Below, piece after piece: positions 46,251 through 57,219 of a stretch of DNA of 64,000 bases. Location of the stretch: NCBI GenBank assembly GCA_032622095.1, contig CP136066.1:149017559-149081558 (forward strand). The letters are read 5' to 3'. Within the stretch, counting starts at the first letter, position 1. Every line of letters starts with the position of its first letter. The stretch comes from Siphonodentalium dalli. Its lineage: Eukaryota > Mollusca > Scaphopoda > Gadilida > Siphonodentaliidae. The notes under the pieces were generated by a model that made no database searches, was not told the DNA's origin, and saw only the letters and a program-made list of their open reading frames with translations. Both the position numbers and the translations under genes were made by a program.

Positions 46251-47451
46251 AGGCCCGTGAACTGTATGGGTAATGTTATATGCATCAGTTATCCAAAATT
46301 TTAAAAAACCCACCCCCAGACTGGCCAAGTGAAAGCCCTAACTCACGACATCCCATTTATTGGTAATAGGCCCTTTATGAGGAAACATAATCATGACCCA
46401 TATCTATAACTGCCGAGTGAAAGTCCCCACCAATGATTTATCAAAAAGTTATATGACCAGTCTGAGTGACAAAAAAAAATTTAAGTTATTCACCCAATAC
46501 CCCGCTCCTGTTTGAAAAATGGCCCTGTATGTAAAATACCATATTTACCTATCTGAACTGTTCACAGAGAAATGTCTCCCGGAGTTTAGCATAAGAACAT
46601 ATATATCCACACATCGAATCCATCAACATACAAGCACACAATTGGAATTTGCTTCGACTAAATTGTCTTGTTGTGGTACATGACCCAGTTGTATAGCAAC
46701 ACAACATCGCAATTTTATCATATTATCCGTGCAAAATCCCATAACACGAGAAAGTCGTTCTCGTACCCCGCAGCTCCACGTGATCATGTCACGACCTAAT
46801 AATTATGTCACCATCTCCTCACGCTTTCGCCCCAGTAAAGTCAATCACACGACAATTGGAATAGGGACGATAATCTGTTTTCCTTCACTTGTTCAGCTTG
46901 AAAACATCAACAGAAAACCGTTGAAGCATCCTGCCCCCCCCCCCTAAAAAAAGAGGAGAGGTTTCGCGAAGTTATCAGCGCGAGGGCGTACGCATTGTGA
47001 ATGTATTATAGGCTGCATTTCTTGAAGCAAGCTGTTATGCTAATCAAACATGCCCTCATGTAAATGTTTACAAATTGCTCTTAAAATTAAACTAATTTAT
47101 CCACAATTTTCTCACAGCACTGGATATATGAGATAGGAACTGGTACTATTTTAGATCCCCCTTTACGGAACACATATAACTTATATTATTTGATTATGAT
47201 GACATGTATTAATATTTGAATCTTTGTCTGATCATATTACCTGTATATTCTCTCACCGTGTCTTAATATCATATATATTTTGTGCTATACCATGTTTATT
47301 TCGCTTATACCAGTTGTTTCCAGACTTGAGCAATTGCAAAATTACGCACATGTTCAACATGAATTAACACTGTCAGTTTTTTACTCAATTCATTGTGAAA
47401 TCGATGAGATACAGGGCAAGGGAAGTAACTCTATTTTCAAAACCATAAAAT
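46251..47451 (+). other. Region upstream of ORF2, no ORF1 present
   Basis: No reading frame for an ORF1 protein is seen between the satellite and ORF2. A short C-run and purine tract lie at 46930-46965. Some of this may be the 5' UTR of the ORF2 element, but its 5' boundary cannot be placed. Confidence 0.35.
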
Positions 47452-50400
47452 ATGACGGTGGATAGAATTACACTAGGCGACATTCAGGGAGATAACTCTT
47501 TTAACTTTGCTTCACGATACAGTGAATCCCAAACGGATGATTCCGAAGATAAGACCGACATCATGTCGCCGTACAGCGCAATAAGCCATTCTTGTGATTA
47601 TTATGTCCCAAACCAGTTGAAGGATAAACTGGCAGCATCCAAAACTAATTTAGCTATGCTTGGTCTTAACTGTCGTAGCCTTAGTGCTAACTGGGACTCA
47701 TTTTTAGATCTTTTAACCGATTGTCATAGCCCTGAACATTCGATTGATATACTAGCACTGACCGAAATATTTAGAATTAACGAAGATTATCCATTACCGG
47801 GTTATCACAACCTCATAACTAATTTACGACCTGAGAATGACGATGGGCGAGGCGGCGTTGGAATCTTTATAAAAGATAGTTTCTCTTTAAAAATTCGACA
47901 TGATCTGTCTGTATTTATACCACATGTCATTGAGACCCTATTTGTGGAATTGGATGCTGGACGAAAATCAAAACCGTTCATTGTCGGCTCTATTTATAGA
48001 CCCAACACTGCACCGCGTGCAGACATAGATGTTTTTTCGTTAGAAATTACAAAAATTGTAAAACATCTAAATGACACCGACACTAAGGCATACTTATTGG
48101 GCGATTTCAATATTGATTTATTGAATTTTCAGTCTCACACCAAAACGAGCAATTTTATCGATATCATGTTTGAAAATGGATTCTTACCACAAATAACGCG
48201 ACCGACACGAGTAACCGATCACTCAGCAACGCTGATTGATCATATATACACCAATACACTTGTAACTAACGCAATTACGGGGGTTGTTCTTTCTGAAGTG
48301 TCGGATCATTTTGCAACATTTTATTCAGAATATAGTATCACGAACTACACGCCTGAGAATCAAACAGATAATGCCAGAAGAATAATGAGCCAACAAAATA
48401 TTGAAAAATTCAAAACTATTTTACAGCAGCAAGACTTTCAATCCGTATATAATTGCACTTCATCGAATCAAGCCTATGACAATTTCTTATCTATCTATGT
48501 ATGGGCTTTTAATGAAGCTTTCCCGGTGGTAGATTTCAATCCTCCAAAAAAATATATCAGAAGAGAACCATGGATGACAAAGGGCCTAATCAATTCCTCG
48601 GTTACAAAAAATAAACTATACGTTAAAAAACTTAAGGATCCATCGGAAGTAAATACAGAAAAATACAAATTGTACTGTCAAATTTATAACCGACTCAAAA
48701 GAAAAAGCAAACAGTCTTATTACGAGACAACCCTGAATGAAAATAAATTCAACATGAGACAAACGTGGGCTATTTTGAAAAACGCGCTCAAGCTGTCATG
48801 CACTATTCCTCAATTGCCAAAACATTTTGTGCACGGGGATAACATTATTTCACAACCAACAGAAATTGCTAAGACATTCAATGATTACTTTTCTCAGATA
48901 GGACAAAAAACGAGCGATGCAGTCAAAATTGATTCTAATAAATCCTTTACCGACTACTTGAGTAGTACCAATCCAAAAACATTATATATATTTCCGACTG
49001 ACAGCAATGAAGTACTCAACGTCTCCAATAGTATTCTCAGCAAAAGCAGTACCGATGTCGATAGTATATCATCAAAATTAATGAAGAAGACAATCAATGA
49101 AACCGCGGGTGTATTAACTTATATATTCAACTTGTCTTTTAAACACGGAAATTTCCCAGAAAAAATGAAAATCGCAAAAGTTGTTCCACTTCATAAAAGT
49201 AATTCCCGTGATGAAATAAACAATTACAGGCCTATCAGTATTCTTCCTGTATTTTCAAAAATATTAGAAAAATTAATGCAAAAACGAATATTTTCATTTC
49301 TCTCTAAACATCACATCTTACACGAAAATCAATTTGGGTTTAGAAAGAATCATTCAACAGTACACCCATTGGTACATCTCCGTATTCATATAGCCGAAAA
49401 TAACGATAAGCCAACTACGGACTCAACACTAGCAATTTTTCTAGATCTCTCTAAGGCATTTGACACCATAAACCATACTATATTATTAAAAAAATTAGAA
49501 CACTACGGAATAAGAGGAATATCACATCAGTGGTTTAGAAGCTATCTAACTGAGAGAAAACAGTATGTAGATTTTCTAGGGAAAAGATCTTATTTGAACA
49601 ACATTACGTGTGGTGTCCCACAAGGATCGGTTCTTGGGCCGACACTTTTTCTAATTTACGTAAACGATATGCCTAATTGTACATCGTTACCATTGTTATC
49701 TTTTGCCGATGACACCACTCTTTATGCATCCGACCACAACGGTGATAGAATGCGAAGAATTGCAAATGCTGAACTGTCCAACTGTTTTAACTGGTGCTGT
49801 TGTAATAAACTATCAATAAACCCTTCCAAAAGTTAATTTATGCTGATCCACCCAAAAAACAATGATAATAAATGGAGAAACTTTAGACTCAAGTTGAATG
49901 GCGATGATTTAATCAGAGTTGGTAACAACATGCAGGAGACATCGATCAAATTTCTAGGTATCACAATTGATGAAAATCTAACTTTTAAATACCATATTTC
50001 CTCACTTCGTAACAAGCTCAATCGCTCTATCTATCTACTGAACAAAGTTAAACGCTTTTTGCCTAAGAAATCGAGAAAAATACTTTATTATTCACTGGTG
50101 CACAGTCATTTAACATATGGTATACAGATATGGGGAAATGCCAGTCAAATTGGCACAATCACTACTCTACAGAAAAAAGCAATCCGTATTATGTGCAATG
50201 CTAAATACAGATGCCATACCGAACCCCTTTTCAAACGAGAGCGGATATTAAAATTCAAAGATTTGCACTTTGTAAATGTTTCTTTATTTATGCATGACTG
50301 GACACGAAACATTCTGCCTAAATCTTTCGCAAATTCTTTTGAGTATGCCAACAATGTTAAGTCCAGAAGAACTAATACCATAAGGTTGAAAAAGCCGAGA

Positions 50401-50583
50401 ACTTGTTTTTCTGCAGCTCTCCCAAAACACTATTTTCCGGACATTTGGAACCCCTTAGATAAAAAAATGAAAGATTGTAAATATAGACATAACTTTAAAA
50501 AGAGTCTAACGAATCACATATTATCAACGTACTCATTTACAAATAAATGCACCGGTAGAGCGTGTTATATATGTCAACATTAA
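47452..50583 (+). pseudogene. Non-LTR retrotransposon ORF2: AP-type endonuclease plus reverse transcriptase, one in-frame stop
   Basis: It copies element RNA into DNA at a nicked target. Residues about 68-290 form the exonuclease-endonuclease-phosphatase domain: N73, LTE (E105), YRPN (182-185), LGDFN (D218, N220), LIDHI (D263) and SDH (284-286) are all present. Residues about 560-800 form the RT: NYRPIS (591-596), FLDLSKAFD (663-671), GVPQGSVLGP (721-730) and catalytic FADD (751-754). A TAA at 49834-49836 interrupts the frame in the thumb-proximal segment. The same frame then continues cleanly for 248 more codons (YGIQIWG...LQKKAIRI) to TAA at 50581. There is no frameshift, so only this one codon separates it from an intact ORF. 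The style fits the CR1/Jockey-like supergroup; the exact clade is not determined. No ORF1 is adjacent. Confidence 0.85.
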
Positions 50584-51336
50584 AAATAAAAACAAACAAA
50601 CAAACAAACAAAAACAAAAGTATTAGCTTCACGTCTTAGCATTATATAAAGCCAACTTTGGTTAACCGTATAGAAATCCTCCCTGAATCCACCGCCCTTC
50701 TCGGTTACCTTGTTTTAATCCTTTGAATTGGAACAAGGCAACCATATTACGTATACACTTAGTCTAGTATGCCCTAAATAAAGTTTGTGTTTCTTTAATT
50801 TCAGCTTCGCGTTCAAGTCTGGAACAGCATGTATATAGCACATATACTTAACGATGTATTCAAGGATATTGATATCGTGTAAACACTCTAGCTTGATAAG
50901 CACCATAATGCATAACACAAATTTGCGTTGGGGAAAATAATCAGTCAAGTCTAGAATTAATGTAATTCAGTGGAATACTTGAGGGACAATTAAATTGACA
51001 GATCAGATTTTGTTTGCTTTTTTGTTGATAATTTTATAACCTATGAAATTGTGTCGACTCTGCGTATAGTAAAACTGTTCAGTGCCACAAAGCTAGTGGC
51101 TTTCCCAGAAATAGATTTTTATAAAATATATTGGTGCCGTATCTAAAGGTATCAAACCCTGAATACATCTTTAAATTCATCCGCCATCCTTATGTATATA
51201 TATCATTCCGGGGCAGCAGGAAGACGACCAACTATGGTCATGCTGCTCCTGTACAATACTTATCATATACTTGTTCATAATTTTGTTGTTAAATCATTTG
51301 TTATTGTACAAATAAAAATCAAATCAATCAAATCTA
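50584..51336 (+). mobile_element. Probable 3' UTR of the ORF2 retrotransposon
   Basis: After the ORF2 stop there is a (CAAA)n run (50590-50620) and ~600 bp of AT-rich sequence. Next comes a stem-loop GCAGCA...GACCAactaTGGTC...TGCTGC at 51212-51248, and finally 'tgttattgtacaaataaaaa' with an (AATC)n-like terminal repeat to about 51336. A 3' stem-loop and short terminal tandem repeat are typical of CR1/L2-type elements, where the RT recognises the 3' end. An alternative end at the (CAAA)n run is possible. Confidence 0.6.
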
Positions 51337-51828
51337 AGTTTGTCATGCATGTAATATGATGTAGAATACGATCGTTGAATCCTTTGATAGCCACTCGTGA
51401 AATTGGTCACTGAATCGTCAGAGCGATTGTTCTGTGTTATATGGCGCTCAGATACCAGGAGAGGGCCCATCTGAAGACCGAAAATGTATGTTGAGATTGT
51501 TCCGATATATTACAACCAATGGCAAGTGTAAAAGATACGTGTTATACCGATATCTATAAAATGCCAACGTTTAGTCTAAATATTAGACTGAAACCTGCAA
51601 GTAGTACTAGATTAGAAATATGTGACGGGCTTGCAAGTTGAGGTAACAATCTGCTGAGTCAAGCGCCCTATAAATGTTCAGAGTCTGATATTTATACACG
51701 GGGTGAATACAGTTGGACATTTGCAGTTGGAAACCACAAGAAAAACAACCTAGCCACGTTTATGTTTGGCATGTTGTCATTGTGTTCCTAAATGTTACGA
51801 CCAACGAGGCGACACTCGCATATATATA
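51337..51828. other. Intergenic or intronic, no gene seen
   Basis: Unique sequence between the retrotransposon and the PAN-like paralog. It would be intron 1 of that paralog (minus strand), since a splice donor lies at about 51835. Confidence 0.35.
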
Positions 51829-51952
51829 AACTTACCTTCTAAGCTCCTGAACACATTCCGTGACGTTGAAATGTGGTTAACGGTGCCATCTGTCAAGTAA
51901 CACTTGTTTTTCTCCCCATCGAAAGAGAACTCTTTGCACGAACGCTCACACA

Positions 51953-51961
51953 GCCCGGCGC
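51953..51961. other. Target-site duplication, left
   Basis: GCCCGGCGC here and at 53235-53243 flank the foldback element. The uninterrupted paralog at 13.3 kb has a single related site (tcccagcac), as expected for a duplication made on insertion. The true duplication may be 8 or 9 bp. Confidence 0.8.
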
Positions 51962-53234
51962 GGTGTCAGACCGGTTTTCCGAAGACCTATTACTACGAAG
52001 GCCCACAACTCCGAAGACCCGATTCTCCGACGGTCCACAACTCCGAAGACCCGATTCTCCGACGGCCCATAACTCCGAAGACCCGATTCTCCGACGGCCC
52101 ATAACTCCGAAGATCCGATTCTCCGAAAGCCCATAACTCCGAAGGGCCGATTCTCCGAAGACCTATAACTCCGAAGACCTATAAATCCGAAGGCCCGATT
52201 CTCCGACGGCCCATAACTCCGAAGGTCCGATTCTCCGAAGGTCCGATTCTCCGAAGATTTTGTTTTATCGGGGTGTTATCGTTTACTAAATAGTGTACAG
52301 TCCATTGGCGAAGCCAAGGGGTCCCAAAATTCCCACTGCCCCCATTAAACCTCTACTTGCTATTTCAGACAATAAGGGCCCCTACCAAAACATGTCCAAT
52401 GCCATGTAAACGCCGGGAAATCGTTCATGGGGCATCAAAATATTCAAACTTTTCCTACTGCCCCCACCTAAATGGGAATCCTGGCCCGCCACTGACTATA
52501 CACCAGATACTATAAAGTTACGTTGGCCCATGAGATGCCAGAGTAAAATGTACAGGGGTGAACGGGGAAGAACCTGTCGCCCCTGCATGTGCATGTTAGG
52601 CTACTCTGACATTCTTGCAGCGTTTCGTTATAATATACCCGGTGCACACCAGTGGCGGAGCCAGGGTTCCCATTTAGGGTTGCACATTAATTAGCATATG
52701 TGGGGGATATGTGGGGGATATATCATGCATATGATATGCCGAAAGCATATTACGAGGCCTGATTTGGGGAGCGCATACATGGGGGGGGTCGCCCCCAATC
52801 GTTGGTCCGGGGGCTCCCCTGGGCAGGAACACTGTGAATATTTGAATGCCTAGGAGGGATTTCCTGACGTTTACATGACATTTGACACGTTGTTTTGGGG
52901 GCGGTCTTCCCTAGGGCCCCATTGACCCCGCCACTGGACTGTACCTTATTTAATAAGCGATAAAACATGATTTTCGGAGAATCGGACCTTCGGAGAATCG
53001 GCCCTTCGGAGTTATAGACCTTCGGAGTTATAGACCTTCGGAGTTATGGGCGTTCGGAGTTATAGGCCTTCGGAGTTATGGGCTTTCGGAGTTATGGGTC
53101 TTCGGAGTTATGGGATTTCGGAGAATCGGGACTTCGGAGTTATGGGCTTTCGGAGAATCGGGGCGTCGGAGAATCTGACCTTCGGAGAATCGGACCTTCG
53201 GAGTTATGGGTCTTCGGAAAAACGCTACGTAACC
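51962..53234. mobile_element. 1.27-kb foldback DNA transposon with 16-bp modular arms
   Basis: Both ends start GGT and converge on TTTTCCGAAGACC within 26 bp as inverted repeats. Each arm (51978-52260 and 52972-53218) is an array of 16-bp modules of two kinds, CCGATTCTCCGAAGGC-like and CCATAACTCCGAAGGC-like, in opposite orientation on the two sides. The inversion continues inwards ('ttttatcg', 'gtacagtcca.tggcg' at 52261-52320 versus 52900-52971). The centre (52320-52900) is non-coding. It is a non-autonomous foldback element; an 8-9-bp target duplication would fit MULE, hAT or P types, undecided. Confidence 0.85.
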
Positions 53235-53243
53235 GCCCGGCGC
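53235..53243. other. Target-site duplication, right
   Basis: Second copy of GCCCGGCGC, directly followed by the resumed exon ('actgaatctctgagtgagcc'). Confidence 0.8.
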
Positions 53244-53429
53244 ACTGAATCTCTGAGTGAGCCGTCTCAACTCGTGTCGGGAATGGTGCACACCCAACCG
53301 GTATAAACCGTCAACTAACATAAACAGTTTGCAATCCACATGGCCAAATATTGTCAAAATAACAGTGAATACAGGCAGATACATGTTGTAAATCGAAAGG
53401 GTGCACAAATATACGTCTCGTTCTCACTT

Positions 53430-53710
53430 GTGGGCGATAGATTCTCGTGGCGTGTTGTGTTTAAAAGGCTCAAATCTCTCGAATGGATACCTGGATACCC
53501 GTGACGTTTTGTGTATGTCGTGCATCGACCGATCGACCAGAGCTATCTACATGTATATACCCCATGTAGGCGTATACCAACCGATCTTGTATAGATGGTT
53601 GGCTGCTTGGTGCAATACGAACATAAGCGTCAATGTTGTGGCCTTTTACAAACTTGCAGCATGGTTAAACGACAACGACTCATTGGAAACTCAAACATGT
53701 GTACATAATT
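53430..53710 (-). promoter_or_regulatory. Duplicated upstream region of the PAN-like paralog
   Basis: Matches 13490-13740 in phrase order: tttaaaaggctcaaa, gaatggatac, gtgacgt, atcgaccgat, ccatgtaggcgta. So the duplication that created the two exons also copied at least ~250 bp upstream, including the TATA-like block at 53459-53468. Confidence 0.4.
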
Positions 53711-53864
53711 TATCAGAAGCGTCGAAGGGAGATCTGGGTCAATAAATACATGTAATATCGTTATACGGACATCATATACTCTAAAAATAAACTCACTCGT
53801 GCTGGCGCAGTTGTCCAAACTTATCTGTCTTCAAATGCGTGTATTCTGACCCACGGTATCGGGC

Positions 53865-54010
53865 CGTAAGCTATATAAATGAGTAGGATATGTCTGCCTG
53901 TCCGGATTTTTCTCCCAGAATGCTTGTCCGATTTGAATCATATTTGGTGTGGTGGCTTAGTGTACCCTGGTGGAGCTTACAACGGCGTTAGTTTAAAAAA
54001 ACCAAAAAAC
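53865..54010 (+). mobile_element. Family C Helitron/HINE-like copy 3
   Basis: 'atgagtaggatatgtctgcc', 'tgtccggatttttctccc', 'tttggtgtggtg' and 'acaacggcgttagtttaaaa' match the 35.5-kb copy (minus) and the 13.9-kb copy (minus). Short and without its A/T-rich body. Confidence 0.5.
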
Positions 54011-54024
54011 CCCAGATAAGCTCA

Positions 54025-54220
54025 CTATGGGCCTATTTCACCACCAGTTGACGCTCTTTATTTATGTCTTTTCACTGTGGTCCGCGTCATGCAACTGAAT
54101 AACGGGTATAAGTCCACTATATGGGCATATGCCAGAACAAAATAAGTCCAATAAGAACCAATGTCAGTATTTTAGTGCAATATGAACCTATTTGCACGAG
54201 GATATATTGAAGTAGCATAA
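54025..54220. repeat. Fragment related to the 57-kb MITE
   Basis: 'cacgctctttat', 'ttcac.gtgg.c', 'caatatgaacctatttgca' and 'ggatatattga' follow in the same order as at 57005-57220, with gaps. A decayed partial copy. Confidence 0.45.
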
Positions 54221-54234
54221 GTATTATCTATATA

Positions 54235-54325
54235 TATAAAAGATTAGGGTATGTTGGTCTTGTGCGCAAAGCGCACACAGGGGCCGCTGGCCCTAACACA
54301 CAAAAGGGGCCGCATGCCCCTCCGA
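54235..54325. other. Cluster of three GC-rich hairpins
   Basis: TGTGCGCaaaGCGCACA (54261-54277), GGGCCgctGGCCC (54281-54293 region) and GGGGCcgcatGCCCC (54307-54321) follow one another within 65 bp, in AT-rich surroundings. Possibly the end of a mobile element; no partner terminus was found. Confidence 0.5.
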
Positions 54326-56779
54326 TGCTGAACATGACAAAGGCTCCCATTTCAGCTAGTGTGATATATAGGACCATTATACTATTCCCAATTTTGGGAT
54401 TCAAACCTCACCAACTTGGTTGATTTTATAAACCGGATAGTTTATTTGATAGCGACTGAACGAACAAGGTACATTCGCTAGTGTTTGCGACACACTGCTT
54501 CCATATGATTGACGCAATATATAAGATAGATACCCACTCACAACTATATCGCGACCAACCACCGGATAGACACAACCAGCGTGTTCACATGCATACATAC
54601 ACGCTCCATGCAGTGTTCAGTCCCATACACAAGACTTACCACTGCCAGCACCCATACACATGCATAATATGAAGAAACCGCACATTTATTCATTTGACAT
54701 GTTCGTCATATTCAACAGCGATGGCACTATATATAAGCCTTGTCAGTTTATTTTCCATGTTTCATTTCTTTGTAAATGTTCAGTCTTGTTGATTTGCCTG
54801 ATTAATGATGATTATCAGCCAATACGGCAGTCCTACCCGAAGGAGTTATCATACAGCATCTAAATTTTATTGACGCCCATCGGGTGTATACTGGTGGGCA
54901 AATTTTAGATCACTGTGTGTCTGTGGACGTTTTATAAATAGATAATCGGTTTTTCCGGTTTAGACAATTAGCAGTAGGTCCCTATTTGCGGAAGTTTATT
55001 TGCGGAGATCCCCGAATTCGCGGAGTTCCCCTAAAATTGTCGAAATATGTTGATTTCAATGAGGGAACGGGTGCGTATATGTCAATTGATACGTATTTCA
55101 AACAAATAACGATCATCATAATAGTGGTTTGTTCACTGTTGAAGATTTTATAGCAGGAACACAATGACTCCTATTTTTTATCCGCATTTAGAGACTTCTG
55201 GTGTGGTGAATTAGAAACCTGCAGTAATAAGCCGTAGTTTAATGATACACAGCTAATATTGAATATAAATATGTTTATTATATAATACATGCTTAAGATA
55301 TAATATGATAATATATTGACTATAATATTAATATACTTGGCTTATATGAGGACCAAAACAGCTGGCTTCGCTCCATCTAAATCACGAGTTTAACTAAACG
55401 ATTATGTTACATGTAAGTACGATCTAAGAATGATTAATGGCAATTAACGTGTTAATGTTACATGTGACCAATTAAACTCGCGTCGTAACTAGCATCTTAA
55501 AAGTCTTAAATGTACCTTTAATTGCTTACTAAATTGTAGCAATTAGACTCACGTGACATTATTAATAACATGGAAATGTTTTTGGGGATCGAATACAGAA
55601 TTGTATCCCCGCATAGGATAATTTGAAGGATTAGTTATTTTAACGGAATTCTGAGGCAGTGCATTCATGTAACCAATATATTTGACATTTATTTTTTATA
55701 ATTTATATTTATGCGTAATAATATAATATTGAGGGCGTTACCATTTCTGATTATGGTTTTCTTGTTTTAAATCATAAGATGCATCGAATAGTATCCAGGT
55801 ATAGTTTTAGGCACGCGGTTTTCTGCGTGGTCATTTGACGCTGCTGTCATTTCTGTAGCGTGAAAGTAATCAAGAAATTTAGGTTATGGAGAAATAACAT
55901 TAATGGCAAAGTGTGTGGCAGTCAAATAGTATTAAATTGTTTTACAGTATTCCATGGATTGACAGCTTATGGTTAAATTATATGTCCCTATCCTCGGTGG
56001 GCTTCTAAAAGGTCGTACCTAAGGAAAATCAAATTATTCAGGAGACACAAAAAACTATCTATCTATGGAACTATAATTTGTATCTACCAATAACTTTACA
56101 AAACAACACTTTATATCATAGTTGTTATACTTGATACACTTTCATATTCAATTGTCTTCAAAAATTGGTGAGAACACATGATTTTATTGTGTTTTCGACA
56201 CTTTAGAAGTTAAAAATCCAAATCTTGTCTATACGACATTTAATTTTGACGATTCCCGCGGCCTCGTTAGTCTCTGTCACTCAGAGTATGAGGTCCATCC
56301 GAATTTTTGGTGGAGTTATCCCCTCTTTTTCGACTTAAATTGTTCGCAACATGCAGCAGACTGATTGCCATGGGGGTATCCTTAGTCCCATTTGGGACAG
56401 CCCACCACTAGTTTATAAAGAAGTAAGTTTATTCCTGATATGGTCAAACTAAAAAGCGAAATTGATGTGACTTGGGCAAGGTTTCCTTGAGCATATAATA
56501 ACACAATTTAGCGGCCTATTATTTTATAAAATAAGTGATTTGTCGATCCTATAGTTAGTGGCTTTTCAAATTGACTAGACATAATTTGGAGGGCGACATA
56601 TGAGCCATAATAATTTAGCTTGTTTTATCACAGACGTACCACTTCATGAGAACATATTGCTTGATATAGAAACTTTCTACCATTAAATTGATACAATCTA
56701 GATAAATAACTTATTAGAGGGACATTACTACGCATGCTTCAATAAAAATAAGTTTGTTGGCTATTTATTCAGCCTGTTC
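54326..56779. other. Intergenic, no gene seen
   Basis: AT-rich sequence with chance open frames. It contains the partial repeat X copy at 55630-55765. No exon could be supported. Confidence 0.35.
55630..55765 (+). repeat. Interspersed repeat X, partial copy 3
   Basis: 'ttagttattttaacggaattctgag', then 'aaccaatatattt', 'gcgttaccattt' and 'ggttttcttgt' match 11800-11935 in order and orientation, diverged. Confidence 0.55.
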
Positions 56780-57219
56780 TATACATCCATGCACATTGAA
56801 CGTTCAAAAACCCAAATACACCCATATCAGCATTATTTGAATCTGAATTACGCTCTATATGGACGTAAACGGGCACGAAAACCTTCATATATGAGCGTAT
56901 TCATATAACAATAACTTCCGTATCGGGCGTATCTGACTATATGATGCACCTCATATGAAACACGCCATATTAATCTAAATTTGTTCATCGACACGACTCA
57001 CCAGATTCACGCTCTTTATATAATGTGGTTTCACCGCGGCCCTCGCCATTCAACGGCATAACAGATATACGTTCATTATGGACTTTTTTTCAGAATCTAC
57101 TGTTTTCTTACCCATTTACGTTCATATAGAGCGTAATTTAGATTCAAATAACGCCAATATGGGCGTATTTGGCTTTTTGAAATACGTTCAATATGAACCT
57201 ATTTGCATAAGGATGTATT
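56780..57219. mobile_element. 440-bp MITE with long inverted arms
   Basis: The left arm 'cattgaacgttcaaaaaccc' through 'aattacgctctatatggacg' (to about 56873) is the reverse complement, with about 10-15% mismatch, of 57111-57198. The outermost 'atacatcc/ggatgtat' also matches. The centre holds repeated 'gcgtat' and 'cacgctctttat' phrases. No protein. A relative lies at 54025-54220. Confidence 0.65.

Larger units (their letters stand above)
51836..53384 (-). pseudogene. Frameshifted, transposon-split paralog of the PAN-like exon 1
   Basis: On the minus strand, the ATG at 53384 opens a signal peptide (MYLPVFTVILTIFGHVDC) like the 13.4-kb gene. Just after MLVDG the frame is lost; the correct continuation (PVGCAPFPTRVETAHSEIQC) is read in another frame, a net one-base-type shift. 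The exon is then interrupted at 53234 by a 1,273-bp foldback element and resumes at 51961. There the second half (CKEFSFDGEKNKCYLTDGT...) is intact to a splice donor (G|GTAAGT) at about 51835. Two independent lesions make it a pseudogene. The upstream flank is also duplicated. The cysteine pattern otherwise matches the intact copy. Confidence 0.85.

Noticed and set aside
53046-53306. Plus-strand frame reading as repeated 'RSYG/SENR' units
   Set aside because: It is a translation of the 16-bp modules of the foldback arm. The mirrored frame at 51.87-52.14 kb confirms the origin.
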